The notes under the pieces: model-generated
What the model was told of the DNA's origin: nothing
The model's input: only the letters and a program-made list of their open reading frames with translations
Databases searched by the model: none
Part shown: positions 27,484 to 36,247 of the stretch, one piece after another
Layout of the letters: each line of letters starts with the position of its first letter
Numbering within the stretch: position 1 is the stretch's first letter
Source: Candidatus Ideonella esbjergensis
GTDB taxonomy: Bacteria; Pseudomonadota; Gammaproteobacteria; Burkholderiales; Burkholderiaceae_C
Direction: 5' to 3'
Assembly: GCA_016710065.1 (NCBI GenBank)
Contig: JADJLP010000010.1
Span: 310,001 to 374,000 of the forward strand
DNA length: 64,000 nucleotides
Made by a program: the position numbers and the translations under genes

Positions 27484-28493
27484 ATGTCTGTCTTCCCGCG
27501 GGGAGGGGGGGGGCCCGCGGGGGGGGGGGGGGGGGGGGGCCTGCGGCCTTCGTTCTGCTGGCCCTGCTGTGCCTGGCCACCCAGGCCCAGGCCATCGACC
27601 TGCAAGGCCATCGAGGCACACGCGGCCTGGCGCCGGAAAATTCTCTGCCCAGCTTCGAGATGGCCATCCTGCAGGGCGTGACCACGCTGGAAACCGACGC
27701 TGCCATCACCCGCGACGGCGTGGTGGTGTTGCACCACGACCTGGCCTTGAACCCCAGCCACACGCGCAATGGCAAAGGTGAGTGGCTGCAGGATTCGCCC
27801 GCACCCATCCATGCCATGAGCCTGGCCGAGGTACAGGCCTACGACATCGGCCGCATCAAGCCGGGCAGCAAGTACGCCGAGCAGTTCCCCGAGCAAAAGC
27901 CCATCGACGGCACGCGCGTTCCGCGCCTGGCCGAACTGTTCGAGATGGTCAAGTCCAAGGGCTACGACAAGATCCGCTTTGCCATCGAAACCAAGCTCAA
28001 TCCGGAGTGGCCCGAAGCCACGCTGGCACCCGAGCCCTTTGCCACCCAACTGGTGGCCGAGATCCGCCGCCATGGCATGGCGCCGCGGGTGCAGATCATG
28101 TCGTTCGACTGGCGCACCCTGCAGATCATCCAGCGCATCGCGCCTGAGATCCCCACGGTCTACCTCACCGCCCAGCAGCCCTGGATGGACAACATCCGCG
28201 CCAACCAGGGCGAGGCCTCGCCCTGGACCGCCGGCATCCGGTACCGCGACCACGGCTCGGTGCCGGCCATGATCAAGGCCGCTGGCGGGCGATTCTGGTC
28301 GGTGTTCCACCGCGACCTGAGCCCAGCCCTGCTGCGGCAGGCGCATGACCTGGGCATCAAGGTGCTGGTGTGGACCGTGAACGACGCGCCCACCATGGCC
28401 GGCCTGGTGGACATGGGCGTGGACGGCCTGATCACTGACCGAGGCGACATTGCCCACAAGCTGCTGGCCGACAAGGGTGTGCCCGTGGATTGA
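27484..28493 (+). CDS. glpQ: Glycerophosphodiester phosphodiesterase, exported; 5' end damaged
   Basis: A GDPD-family hydrolase that releases glycerol 3-phosphate from glycerophosphodiesters. Core motifs are LQGHRGTRGLAPENS and TLETDAAITRDGVVVLHHD (the metal-binding Glu/Asp and catalytic His pair), and C-terminal VWTVNDAP with DGLITD. A signal peptide is visible (FVLLALLCLATQAQA). ATG at 27484 is the likely start because it lies directly before this hydrophobic stretch, but the coding frame of the body differs from it by the unreliable G-run length. Linked glycerophosphodiesterase and MalK/UgpC-type ATPase genes recall ugp loci, though the binding protein looks sugar-type. Confidence 0.8.
27500..27539. 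other. Extreme G homopolymers, probable sequence artefact
   Basis: Runs of 4, 9 and 21 G residues (27500-27503, 27505-27513, 27519-27539) lie within 40 bases, at the exact point where two genes that should be separate are fused in one frame. Long pure G runs are characteristic of two-colour sequencing dropout or a badly closed gap. The true sequence here should hold the ATPase stop codon and the start of the phosphodiesterase signal peptide. Confidence 0.8.
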
Positions 28494-28521
28494 CGGGCCG
28501 CACTGGATTCCCGCCCCCTTT

Positions 28522-28551
28522 TCGTCATTCCCGCGAAGGCGGGAATGACGA
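28522..28551. repeat. Dispersed palindrome, perfect 13-bp stem
   Basis: Arms 28522-28534 and 28539-28551 pair perfectly around the loop gaag. It is the same element as at 34631-34660 and as the copies near 540-607. It lies 28 bases after the phosphodiesterase stop and may also act as a 3' end hairpin. A partial copy, attcccgcc, precedes it at about 28507. Confidence 0.75.
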
Positions 28552-28598
28552 GGCATCGCCTGTGGCGCAACCGGCCTCTGAGGTCGTAGCATGGGGCC

Positions 28599-29852
28599 AT
28601 GAAGCACCTGCCTGACTTCCGCAGCCCCGATTTCCTGCGCGAGCACCTGCTGCACACACTGGCCTTCTACGATGAGCGCGCGGTAGACCCCAGCGGCGGC
28701 ATGTACCAGCACTTCAAGGACGATGGCACGGTTTACGACACCGGCACCCGGCACCTGGTCAGCAGCGCCCGCTTCGCCATCATCTTCGCCAACGCGGCGC
28801 GAGCCTTTCCGCAGCACCCACGGGCCCTGGCCTGGCTGGCTTCGGCCCGGCATGCGCTGGCCTTTCTGCAAAGGGCGCACCGCCACCCCGAATCCGGCGG
28901 CTATGCCTGGGTGCTGCAATGGGAGAGGGGCCAGGCCGAGGTGCAGGACGCCACCAACCACTTCTATGGCCTGGCCTTCGTGCTGATGGCCCATGCCCAG
29001 GCGCTGCGCGCCGGCATCACCGAGGCCCGGGCCGGCCTGGTGGACACCATCGCGCTGATGGAAAAGCACTTCTGGGAGGCCGACGCCGGCCTGTACGCCG
29101 ACGAAGCCACGCGCGACTGGCATGTGCTGCCCTACCGCGGCCAGAACGCCAACATGCACGCCTGCGAGGCTTTGCTGGCGGCGTTTGAAGCCACCCAGGA
29201 CACCTTCTGCCTGATGCGCGCCACCACGCTGGCCGAATCGGTCACCCGCCGCCTGGCGGCGCAGACCCACGGCCTGATCTGGGAGCACTACCAGACCGAC
29301 TGGACGGCCGACTGGGACTACAACCGCCACGACGACTCCAACATCTACCGGCCCTGGGGCTTTCAGCCTGGCCACCTGGTGGAGTGGGCCAAGCTGCTGC
29401 TGACGCTGGAGCGCAGCACGCCCGGGCTGATCGAGGCCGACCCCGACAACTGGATGGTGCACCGCGCCCGCGAGTTGTTTGGCGAGGCCGTGCACCACGG
29501 CTGGGACCGCCACCACGGCGGCATGGTCTACGGCTTTGCGCCGCATGGCTCGCCCGCCACCGACACCCACCAGCACGTGTGCGACCCGCACAAGTACCAC
29601 TGGGTGCAGGCCGAGACCCTGGCCGCCGCCGCCGTGCTGGCCGAGCGCACCCATGACGGCGGTTACTGGGACTGGTACGACCGCGTTTGGGCCTATGTCT
29701 GGACTCATTTCGTCGACCACGAGCATGGCGCCTGGTTCCGCATCCTGGGCGCCGACAACCGCAAGCTCACGCAAGACAAGAGCCCGGCCGGCAAGGTGGA
29801 CTATCACAACATGGGCGCCTGCCTGGAAGTAATGGCCGCACTGGCGCGCTGA
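28599..29852 (+). CDS. N-acylglucosamine 2-epimerase / mannose isomerase family enzyme
   Basis: A 417-residue cytoplasmic (alpha/alpha)6-barrel enzyme of the AGE superfamily. Signature regions are GGMYQHF near the start, RHDDSN with FQPGHLVEWAKLLL in the middle, HKYHWVQAETLAAAA, and DHEHGAWFRIL. The pattern with HW and EHGAW blocks is nearer to D-mannose isomerase (YihS/ManI-like, mannose to fructose) than to GlcNAc 2-epimerase, but the choice is by eye. It follows a sugar ABC operon, after a palindromic repeat. A route for imported mannose or a similar sugar into central metabolism is the simplest reading. Confidence 0.85.
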   Translation: MKHLPDFRSPDFLREHLLHTLAFYDERAVDPSGGMYQHFKDDGTVYDTGTRHLVSSARFAIIFANAARAFPQHPRALAWLASARHALAFLQRAHRHPESGGYAWVLQWERGQAEVQDATNHFYGLAFVLMAHAQALRAGITEARAGLVDTIALMEKHFWEADAGLYADEATRDWHVLPYRGQNANMHACEALLAAFEATQDTFCLMRATTLAESVTRRLAAQTHGLIWEHYQTDWTADWDYNRHDDSNIYRPWGFQPGHLVEWAKLLLTLERSTPGLIEADPDNWMVHRARELFGEAVHHGWDRHHGGMVYGFAPHGSPATDTHQHVCDPHKYHWVQAETLAAAAVLAERTHDGGYWDWYDRVWAYVWTHFVDHEHGAWFRILGADNRKLTQDKSPAGKVDYHNMGACLEVMAALAR

Positions 29853-29993
29853 CCCGCCAGCAGTACAACAAGGCAGGCTTGCGCCCCTTGTTCACCCGAT
29901 TGCCCTTGGCCAGCAAAGGCACCATCGCGCTCAAGGCTGGCTCTCGTTTGGCGAGGGCCTGTACAGCCCGTTGTCAGCCAAAAGGATTTGCCC

Positions 29994-32375
29994 ATGAGCG
30001 TCGTGACCCGCCTGCTCCAGCCCGGCGCCAAAGGGATGCGCCGGCTGCGCGTGCCCATGAAGCTGCTGCTGCTGGGCAGCATGTTGCTGATCCCCTTGTT
30101 GTTGCTGGCACTGATCAGCGCTCGCACGTCCATGGCCGACATCGCCTCGGTACGCTCAGAACTGGCCGGTGCCCGGGCGGTGCAGGCTTTGACCGCCATG
30201 GCGGTTGACTTGCAGAGCCACCAGGCCCTCACCCACCGTGGCCTGTCTGGGGATGAAGAAGCACGCCGCACCCTACCTGCCGCGCGAGAACGCATCAGCA
30301 CCGGGCTGGGCGCCGTTGAACAAACCCTTGCCGCAGCACCCGATCTGCACAAGACACTGGCCGCCGATTGGCAAACGCTGCGCCAGCAGGCCCAGGCCCT
30401 GGCCGAAGGCAAGCACCCTGCGCAACGCAACGAGGCTTTCGCGGCCCACCAGGACGCGATGGAAGCGCTGCGCCAGCTGGTGCTGCGCGCAGGCGAGAGC
30501 TCGGGCCTGCTGCTCGACCCCGACGCCGACACCTTCTTTCTGATGGACATGGCTGTGGAACGCCTGATCCCCTGGGCCCAGGCCCTCAGCCGCGCCCGCA
30601 CCCTGGGTGCCGGTGTGCTGGCGCGCGGCGACGCGAACGCCGCCGAACGCGCCACGCTGGTGGGCAGTGCCGACAGCCTGCAGTGGCTGCGTGGTGACCT
30701 GGGTTTTCGCCGCGCCGCATTGCAGCGTGCGGGCGTGCCCATTCCCCCGTCGTGGGACGCCGCCCTGGCCGACACCGAGGCCTGCGAGAGCGCATTGCGC
30801 AAGACCTTCCAGGCCGAGGCCATCACTGGCGAGGCCGCCGCCTTCGACGCCCTGGGCAGCAAGGCCCTGGCCCAGGTGCTGGCGCTGAACCAGCAACTGC
30901 TGGCCGAGCTGAACCAGCGCCTGCAGTTGCGCGAGCATCGGCTGGGCCGCGCCATGGCCTGGCAACTGGGCGGTGTGGCAGCGGGCCTGCTGCTGATCCT
31001 GTACCTCTCGGCGGCCTTCTCCGTCAGCCTTCTGGGTGCCTTGCGGGCACTGCACAAGGGCGCGCTGGCCACCGCGCAGGGCAAGCTGGACACCAAGATT
31101 GATGTGCGGGGCAGCGACGAGCTGGCCGAGATCGGCGCTGTGATGGACGACATGGCGCAGCGGATGTCGGCCATGGTGGCCGACATCCGCAGCAGCGCGG
31201 TGCGGGTGGGCCTGGCGGGCCAGCAGGTGGCCACCAGCGGCGAAGCACTGGCCCAGCGCAACCAGGCCCAGGCCAGCAGCCTGCGCGAAACCACAGTGAC
31301 CGTTGAACAGCTCAGCCAGGCCGTGTCCGGCAACGCCCATGCGGCTCAGGCCCTGGACCAGCTCACCGTGCGCCTGCGCGACCAGGCCGAGGCCGGCGGC
31401 AGCGCCATGCGGGAGACCGTGGCGTCGATGGCCAAGCTCGAATCCAGCTCGCACCGGGTGGGCGAGATCATCAGCGTGATCGACGGCATCGCCTTCCAGA
31501 CCAACATCCTGGCCCTGAACGCGGCGGTGGAAGCCGCCCGCGCGGGCGAGGCCGGCCGTGGCTTTGCCGTGGTGGCGGCCGAAGTGCGCCAGCTTGCCTT
31601 GCGCAGCAGCACCGCGTCGGCCGAGATCCGGCGGCTCATCGGCCAATCGGGCGCGCAAGTGACCGAGGTGGTGGGCCGCATCCAGCAGGTGGGCGGCACG
31701 CTGGACACCGTGGTCGAGGGTGTGCGCACCGTGTCCGACCAGCTGCGTGGCATCGCCCAGGCCAGCGCGCAACAAAGCGCCGGGCTGACCCAGGTGTCGG
31801 CCAGCGTGGGCGGGCTGGACGAGCTCACCAAGCAGAACGGCCAGATGGTGAGCGAGTCATCCGCCGCGGCTGACGCCCTGGTGGCCCGCGCCGCCGCCCT
31901 CACCAACGCCGTGGCTGCCATACGGCTGCGCCAGGGCAGTGCCGACGAGGCCCAGGCGCTGGTGGGCCAGGCAATTGCGCTGATCAAGGCCAAGGGCTAT
32001 GAAGCGGCCGCCCGCGACTTTCGCGCCGCCGACGGTGGCTACCGCGACCGCGACCTGTACATCTTCGTCACCGACCGGGACGGCCGCTACCACGTGCACG
32101 GCGCCAAGCCGGCCATGGAAGGCCACCGCGTGCACGAGCTGCCCGGCATCGACGGCGACCGCTTTGCCCGCGAATCCTGGCTGGCCACCACCAGCTCGCA
32201 CTGGGTGGAGTACGACATCGTCAACCCCGACACCGGCAAGGTGCAGCCCAAGGCCAGCTACGTGGCAGCCCTGAACGAGCGCTTGCTCATAGGCTGCGGC
32301 ATCTACCGGCAAGCCCAAGGTGCAGCCTTCGGCACCCGTGGCCAGACCGCAGCCCTGACACCCCAAAGACATTGA
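29994..32375 (+). CDS. Methyl-accepting chemotaxis protein with C-terminal Cache-like domain
   Basis: A 793-residue chemoreceptor. TM1 is at about 22-45, then a ~275-residue periplasmic helical domain, TM2 at about 319-345 and HAMP to about 400. The signalling hairpin tip IDGIAFQTNILALNAAVEAARAGE is centred near residue 500 and GFAVVAAEVRQLA follows. After the signalling domain, residues ~650-775 form a further sensor-like module (YRDRDLYIFVTDRDGRYHVHG...SHWVEYDIVNPDTGKVQPKASYV) resembling single Cache domains, here predicted to be cytoplasmic. ATG at 29994 follows AAAAGGA with seven-base spacing. The ligand is unknown. No other chemotaxis genes are adjacent. Confidence 0.9.
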   Translation: MSVVTRLLQPGAKGMRRLRVPMKLLLLGSMLLIPLLLLALISARTSMADIASVRSELAGARAVQALTAMAVDLQSHQALTHRGLSGDEEARRTLPAARERISTGLGAVEQTLAAAPDLHKTLAADWQTLRQQAQALAEGKHPAQRNEAFAAHQDAMEALRQLVLRAGESSGLLLDPDADTFFLMDMAVERLIPWAQALSRARTLGAGVLARGDANAAERATLVGSADSLQWLRGDLGFRRAALQRAGVPIPPSWDAALADTEACESALRKTFQAEAITGEAAAFDALGSKALAQVLALNQQLLAELNQRLQLREHRLGRAMAWQLGGVAAGLLLILYLSAAFSVSLLGALRALHKGALATAQGKLDTKIDVRGSDELAEIGAVMDDMAQRMSAMVADIRSSAVRVGLAGQQVATSGEALAQRNQAQASSLRETTVTVEQLSQAVSGNAHAAQALDQLTVRLRDQAEAGGSAMRETVASMAKLESSSHRVGEIISVIDGIAFQTNILALNAAVEAARAGEAGRGFAVVAAEVRQLALRSSTASAEIRRLIGQSGAQVTEVVGRIQQVGGTLDTVVEGVRTVSDQLRGIAQASAQQSAGLTQVSASVGGLDELTKQNGQMVSESSAAADALVARAAALTNAVAAIRLRQGSADEAQALVGQAIALIKAKGYEAAARDFRAADGGYRDRDLYIFVTDRDGRYHVHGAKPAMEGHRVHELPGIDGDRFARESWLATTSSHWVEYDIVNPDTGKVQPKASYVAALNERLLIGCGIYRQAQGAAFGTRGQTAALTPQRH

Positions 32376-32422
32376 TCTGCCGGCACCTTGCCGCCCACCC
32401 ACCCGCCTGCCACCGAAACGCC

Positions 32423-33139
32423 ATGAACAAGACCCAAACTCTCCCGCTCGCTCTCGCCTTGGCCATGTCGCAGGCTCACGCGGGCCGGCCCTTGGCCACC
32501 GACGACGCCGGCACCGCTGCACCCCAAACCTGCCAGCTCGAAGCCTGGTACGAGCACAGCGGCAGCGAGCTGACCACGGTGCTGGCACCAGCCTGCGGTG
32601 TGGCCGAAGGGCTGGAGCTGGATTTGGGCGTCACGCTGCCCGCCCAGCGCCGCGAGCTGCTGCTGGGCAGTGGCCTGGCCTTCAAATGGGTGCCCACAGC
32701 CTGGGCCAGCAGCACGCCACTGGGCGAGCTGACGATCGGGCTCAAAGGCGGTGTGGACTTTGAGCAGGTTGCCGACAGCGGCTGGCGCCAGGCGGGCAGC
32801 GCCGGGCTGCTGCTGGTCAGCCTGCAGATCAATGAGCAGTGGGCCTTGCACCTCAACCCTGGCTGGGGCCAGTGGCGCCCTGCGGGCCAGCCGCAGTTTC
32901 AGGCGTCGCTGCTGAATGTGGCCGCCACCTGGGCCCCGGGGGATCAAGGCCTGCTGTTCGCCGAGTGGCAAGGCAACAGCCGCCGGGCCGATCTGGGCAG
33001 CCCCACCGTGAGTGCCGGCGGCCGCTGGTGGCTGCAAAAGGACAAGCTGGGCCTGGACCTGACCGTGGGGCGTGAAACCGTCTCCGGTGCGCCCACCCAG
33101 GTGACGCTGGGCTTTGGCTGGTACGGCCTGCGGTACTGA
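32423..33139 (+). CDS. Putative outer-membrane beta-barrel protein, function unknown
   Basis: A 238-residue exported protein. ATG at 32423 gives a signal peptide (TLPLALALAMSQAHA). The mature part starts RPLATDDAGTAAPQTCQLEAWYE and continues as alternating amphipathic strands ending in GFGWYGLRY, with a C-terminal aromatic residue as in outer-membrane barrels. It resembles the loosely defined transporter or MetA-like outer-membrane proteins that share the opening xPLxTDDAGT. Two Cys (in PQTCQL and APACGV) may form a disulfide. It may be cotranscribed with the chemoreceptor (47-base gap). No function is assigned. Confidence 0.65.
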   Translation: MNKTQTLPLALALAMSQAHAGRPLATDDAGTAAPQTCQLEAWYEHSGSELTTVLAPACGVAEGLELDLGVTLPAQRRELLLGSGLAFKWVPTAWASSTPLGELTIGLKGGVDFEQVADSGWRQAGSAGLLLVSLQINEQWALHLNPGWGQWRPAGQPQFQASLLNVAATWAPGDQGLLFAEWQGNSRRADLGSPTVSAGGRWWLQKDKLGLDLTVGRETVSGAPTQVTLGFGWYGLRY

Positions 33140-33164
33140 GCGCCTGAGCGTCCTCGCTCAGACA

Positions 33165-33181
33165 TGCACAGTGCGGGTGCA
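33165..33181 (+). promoter_or_regulatory. NtrC-binding-site-like palindrome upstream of the ammonium transporter
   Basis: TGCAC, seven bases, GTGCA: the same half-sites and 17-bp span as the classical NtrC enhancer site. It lies about 100 bp upstream of the sigma-54 promoter element at 33262-33279, the usual enhancer distance. It partly overlaps only the region just after the upstream stop at 33139. Confidence 0.65.
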
Positions 33182-33261
33182 TTGGCGCACAGTATTGAGG
33201 CGCCTGGCGACCAAGCCGGTGCACCGTCGCATCCATTCCGCTGCGCCACACCGCACCAAAG

Positions 33262-33279
33262 TCGGCACATGGTTTGCTT
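33262..33279 (+). promoter_or_regulatory. Sigma-54 (-24/-12) promoter for the ammonium transporter
   Basis: GG at 33264-33265 and GC at 33276-33277 are exactly ten bases apart, within tcggcacatggtttgctt, matching the GGCAC-N5-TTGC form of RpoN promoters. Transcription would start near 33290, about 55 bases before the ATG. With the NtrC-like palindrome upstream this indicates nitrogen-limitation control. Confidence 0.7.
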
Positions 33280-33344
33280 TCATGGTGCGGTCTCGCGCAG
33301 CGCTGGTGCATTCGCCGGCAAGCGCACCTCACCGGAGAGTTTCC

Positions 33345-34547
33345 ATGGATCAGGTCAAGCAAGGCACCGATGCCTTGTTCATTCTGCTGGGCGCCATCAT
33401 GGTGCTGGCCATGCACGCGGGCTTTGCCTTTCTGGAGCTGGGCACCGTGCGCAAGAAGAACCAGGTCAATGCCCTGGTCAAGATCCTGGTCGACTTCTCG
33501 GTCTCCACCATCGCCTATTTCTTCGTCGGCTACACGGTGGCCTATGGGGTCAGCTTTTTCAGCGGCGCTGAAACCCTGGCCGCCAAGAACGGCTTCGAGC
33601 TGGTGAAGTTCTTCTTCCTGCTCACCTTTGCGGCGGCCATCCCGGCCATCGTCTCGGGTGGCATTGCCGAGCGCGCGCGCTTCACGCCGCAGTTGCTGGC
33701 CACCGGCGTGATCGTTGGCCTCATCTACCCGCTGTTCGAGGGTGTGGTGTGGGGCGGCAAGTTCGGCATCCAGGGCTGGATCAAGACCCTGACCGGCGCT
33801 GAGTTCCACGACTTCGCCGGCAGCGTGGTGGTGCACGCCGTGGGCGGATGGATTGGCCTGGCAGCCGTGCTGCTGCTGGGTGCACGGGCCAACCGCTACC
33901 GCAAGGACGGGGCGATGAGCGCGCACCCGCCCTCCTCCATCCCCTTTCTGGCGCTGGGCGCCTGGATACTGACCGTGGGCTGGTTCGGCTTCAATGTGAT
34001 GAGCGCACAGACGATCGACAAGATCTCGGGCCTGGTGGCGGTGAACTCGCTGATGGCCATGGTGGGTGGCACCCTGGTGGCCACGGTGATGGGCAGGAAC
34101 GACCCGGGCTTCGCCTACAACGGCCCGCTGGCCGGCCTGGTGGCGGTGTGTGCCGGCTCTGATTTGATGCACCCGGCCGGCGCGCTGGTGGTGGGCGGCG
34201 TGGCCGGCGCGATCTTCGTCTCGCTGTTCACCCTCACGCAGAACAAATGGAAGATCGACGATGTGCTGGGCGTGTGGCCCTTGCACGGCCTGTGCGGCGC
34301 CTGGGGCGGCATTGCCTGCGGCATCTTTGGCAGCCCGCAGTTGGGCGGCCTGGGCGGCGTCACGCTGGGCGCCCAGCTGCTGGGCACGGCGATGGGCGTG
34401 GCATGGGCACTGGCCGGCGGGTTCGTGGTCTACGGCGGCATCAAGGCCCTGATGGGTCTGCGCCTGAGCCAGGAAGAGGAATACGAAGGCGCCGACCTGT
34501 CCATCCACAAGATCGGCGCGACGCCCGACCGCGAAGTCAGTTGGTGA
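33345..34547 (+). CDS. amt: Ammonium transporter, Amt/MEP/Rh family
   Basis: A 400-residue inner-membrane ammonium channel with about 11 membrane segments. Family landmarks are HDFAGSVVVHAVGGW, with the conserved Asp and the first pore His, and the LHGLCGAWGG segment carrying the second pore His. The start at 33345 follows GGAG; the longer open frame upstream is leader. The protein lacks an obvious N-terminal signal peptide, unlike E. coli AmtB. No glnK/PII gene is adjacent, in contrast to most amtB loci. A sigma-54 promoter and NtrC-like site precede it. Confidence 0.95.
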   Translation: MDQVKQGTDALFILLGAIMVLAMHAGFAFLELGTVRKKNQVNALVKILVDFSVSTIAYFFVGYTVAYGVSFFSGAETLAAKNGFELVKFFFLLTFAAAIPAIVSGGIAERARFTPQLLATGVIVGLIYPLFEGVVWGGKFGIQGWIKTLTGAEFHDFAGSVVVHAVGGWIGLAAVLLLGARANRYRKDGAMSAHPPSSIPFLALGAWILTVGWFGFNVMSAQTIDKISGLVAVNSLMAMVGGTLVATVMGRNDPGFAYNGPLAGLVAVCAGSDLMHPAGALVVGGVAGAIFVSLFTLTQNKWKIDDVLGVWPLHGLCGAWGGIACGIFGSPQLGGLGGVTLGAQLLGTAMGVAWALAGGFVVYGGIKALMGLRLSQEEEYEGADLSIHKIGATPDREVSW

Positions 34548-34630
34548 GGCCTTCGGCTGGCCGACGACTCAAGTCTGTGCGGGGCCTGGCTCCTCGCGGC
34601 GCATCGCTGTCCGTCGTTGCTGAGCACCTG

Positions 34631-34660
34631 TCGTCATTCCCGCGAAGGCGGGAATGACGA
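34631..34660. repeat. Dispersed palindrome, perfect 13-bp stem
   Basis: Identical in its arms (34631-34643 with 34648-34660) and its gaag loop to the element at 28522-28551. It sits in the convergent gap between the ammonium transporter and livF, where it could serve as a two-way transcript end, although there is no T-tract. Confidence 0.75.
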
Positions 34661-34727
34661 GGCGAGGGCGCGGAAATGACAGCAACGTGGTCACCAAAGC
34701 AGGCTGCTTTGCGCCTGACCCAGTCGC

Positions 34728-35435
34728 TCAAACCTCCAGCCACTCCTTGCGCACATAGGCGTCGGCCTTGAGCGACTCGGGGGTGCCCTCAAACACGATG
34801 CGGCCGTGGCCCATCACCAGGCAGCGCTCGGACACTTCCAGTGCGATGGTGAGCTTTTGCTCCACCAGCAGCACCGAGATGCCACGGCGCTTCAACTCAC
34901 GCAGGTACTGGCCCACGAGTTCCACAATCTTGGGCGCCAGACCCTCGGTGGGCTCGTCGATCATGATCAGGTCGGGGTCACCCATCAGCGTGCGGCACAG
35001 CGTGAGCATCTGTTGCTCGCCGCCCGAGAGCACACCGGCCTCGGTGTGCTGGCGCTCCTTCAGGCGCGGGAACAAGCCGTACATGTCGTCGAAACTCCAA
35101 CGGCCATCTTTCTGGCCACGCTTTTGCCCCAGCAGCAGGTTCTGGTGCACCGTGAGCTTGGGAAAGATGTCGCGGTTCTCGGGCACGTAGCCCACACCCA
35201 TGTGCGCAATCTCGAAGGCTTTTCGGCCCACCAGTTCCTGGCCCTTGAACATGACCGAGCCGGTGGCGTCTACCAAGCCCATGATGGCTTTGACCGTGGT
35301 GGAGCGGCCCGAGCCGTTGCGGCCCAGCAGGCTGACGATCTCGCCCTCGCCAACGTGCATGCCCACGCCATGCAGCACATGGCTCTTGCCGTAGTAGGCG
35401 TGCACGTTGTCCAGTTTCAGCAGCGAAGAAGTCAT
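34728..35435 (-). CDS. livF: Branched-chain amino acid ABC transporter ATP-binding protein LivF
   Basis: A 235-residue ATPase, one of two energising a HAAT-family importer. The signature is VLSGGEQQMLTLCRTLM, Walker B is LIMIDEPTEGLAP, and the H-loop region is VLLVEQK. The Walker A reads GRNGSGRST: the invariant Lys is Arg, and the codon (cgc on the coding strand) is unambiguous. The remaining motifs are intact, so it may be a natural variant with altered ATP binding rather than a dead gene. It is the last gene of the liv operon, and its ATG shares one base with the livG stop. Confidence 0.92.
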   Translation of the reverse strand: MTSSLLKLDNVHAYYGKSHVLHGVGMHVGEGEIVSLLGRNGSGRSTTVKAIMGLVDATGSVMFKGQELVGRKAFEIAHMGVGYVPENRDIFPKLTVHQNLLLGQKRGQKDGRWSFDDMYGLFPRLKERQHTEAGVLSGGEQQMLTLCRTLMGDPDLIMIDEPTEGLAPKIVELVGQYLRELKRRGISVLLVEQKLTIALEVSERCLVMGHGRIVFEGTPESLKADAYVRKEWLEV

Positions 35436-36247
35436 CAGTGAGCCCCTTCCGCAGCCTGGGTTTCGGCCAGTACGCTGCCCAGGTAGGCCTCCTGCACACG
35501 CGGGTTGGCGCGCACGGCCTCGGGGGTGTCGAAGGCGATCACCTCACCGTACACCAGCACCGCGATGCGGTCGGCCAGGCCAAACACCACACCCATGTCA
35601 TGTTCCACGGTCAGCAAGGTCTTGCCCACGGTCACCTCGCGGATCAGCTGGATGAAACGCTTGGTTTCGCTGCGGCTCATGCCGGCGGTGGGTTCGTCCA
35701 GCAGGATCACGCTGGAACCGCCGGCGATGGTGATGCCTATCTCCAGCGCCCGCTGCTCGGCATAGGTGAGGTTCATGGCCAGCAGGTCACGCCGCTTGTC
35801 GAGCTTGATCATCTCCAGCACCTGCTCGGCGCGGTCGTTCACCTCATGCATGTCGGCCAGAAAGCGCCAAAACGTGTAGCGCTGACCCATGGACCACAGC
35901 ACCGCACAGCGCAGGTTCTCGAACACCGACAAGCGCGTGAACAAATTGCTGACCTGGAAGCTGCGCGACAGGCCCAGTCGGTTGATCTGGTACGGCGCTA
36001 AGCCGTCGATGCGCTGGCCATGCAGCCGGATTTCGCCGGTGGTGAGGCCGAAGCGGCCCGAGATCAGATTGAACAGCGTGGACTTGCCGGCACCGTTGGG
36101 GCCGATGATGGCCACCCGTTCGCCCGGCTTCACCTGCAACGTGGCGCCACGGATGATCTGGGTCTTGCCAAAGCTCTTGTGGGCGTCCAGCAGTTCCAGT
36201 GCATATTCAGATTTCACAGCGTCGGATGTCGCGGCGGCACGGCTCAT
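35435..36247 (-). CDS. livG: Branched-chain amino acid ABC transporter ATP-binding protein LivG
   Basis: A 270-residue ATPase partner of LivF. Walker A GPNGAGKST is canonical, the Q-loop region and signature (LTYAEQRALEIGITI in LivG style) are present, Walker B is VILLDEPTAGM, and the H-loop is LTVEHDMGVVFGLADR. ATG at 36247 shares its first base with the livM stop; a GTG one codon upstream is also possible. The C-terminal ~30 residues (GSVLAETQAAEGAH) are a short tail. Confidence 0.93.
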   Translation of the reverse strand: MSRAAATSDAVKSEYALELLDAHKSFGKTQIIRGATLQVKPGERVAIIGPNGAGKSTLFNLISGRFGLTTGEIRLHGQRIDGLAPYQINRLGLSRSFQVSNLFTRLSVFENLRCAVLWSMGQRYTFWRFLADMHEVNDRAEQVLEMIKLDKRRDLLAMNLTYAEQRALEIGITIAGGSSVILLDEPTAGMSRSETKRFIQLIREVTVGKTLLTVEHDMGVVFGLADRIAVLVYGEVIAFDTPEAVRANPRVQEAYLGSVLAETQAAEGAH

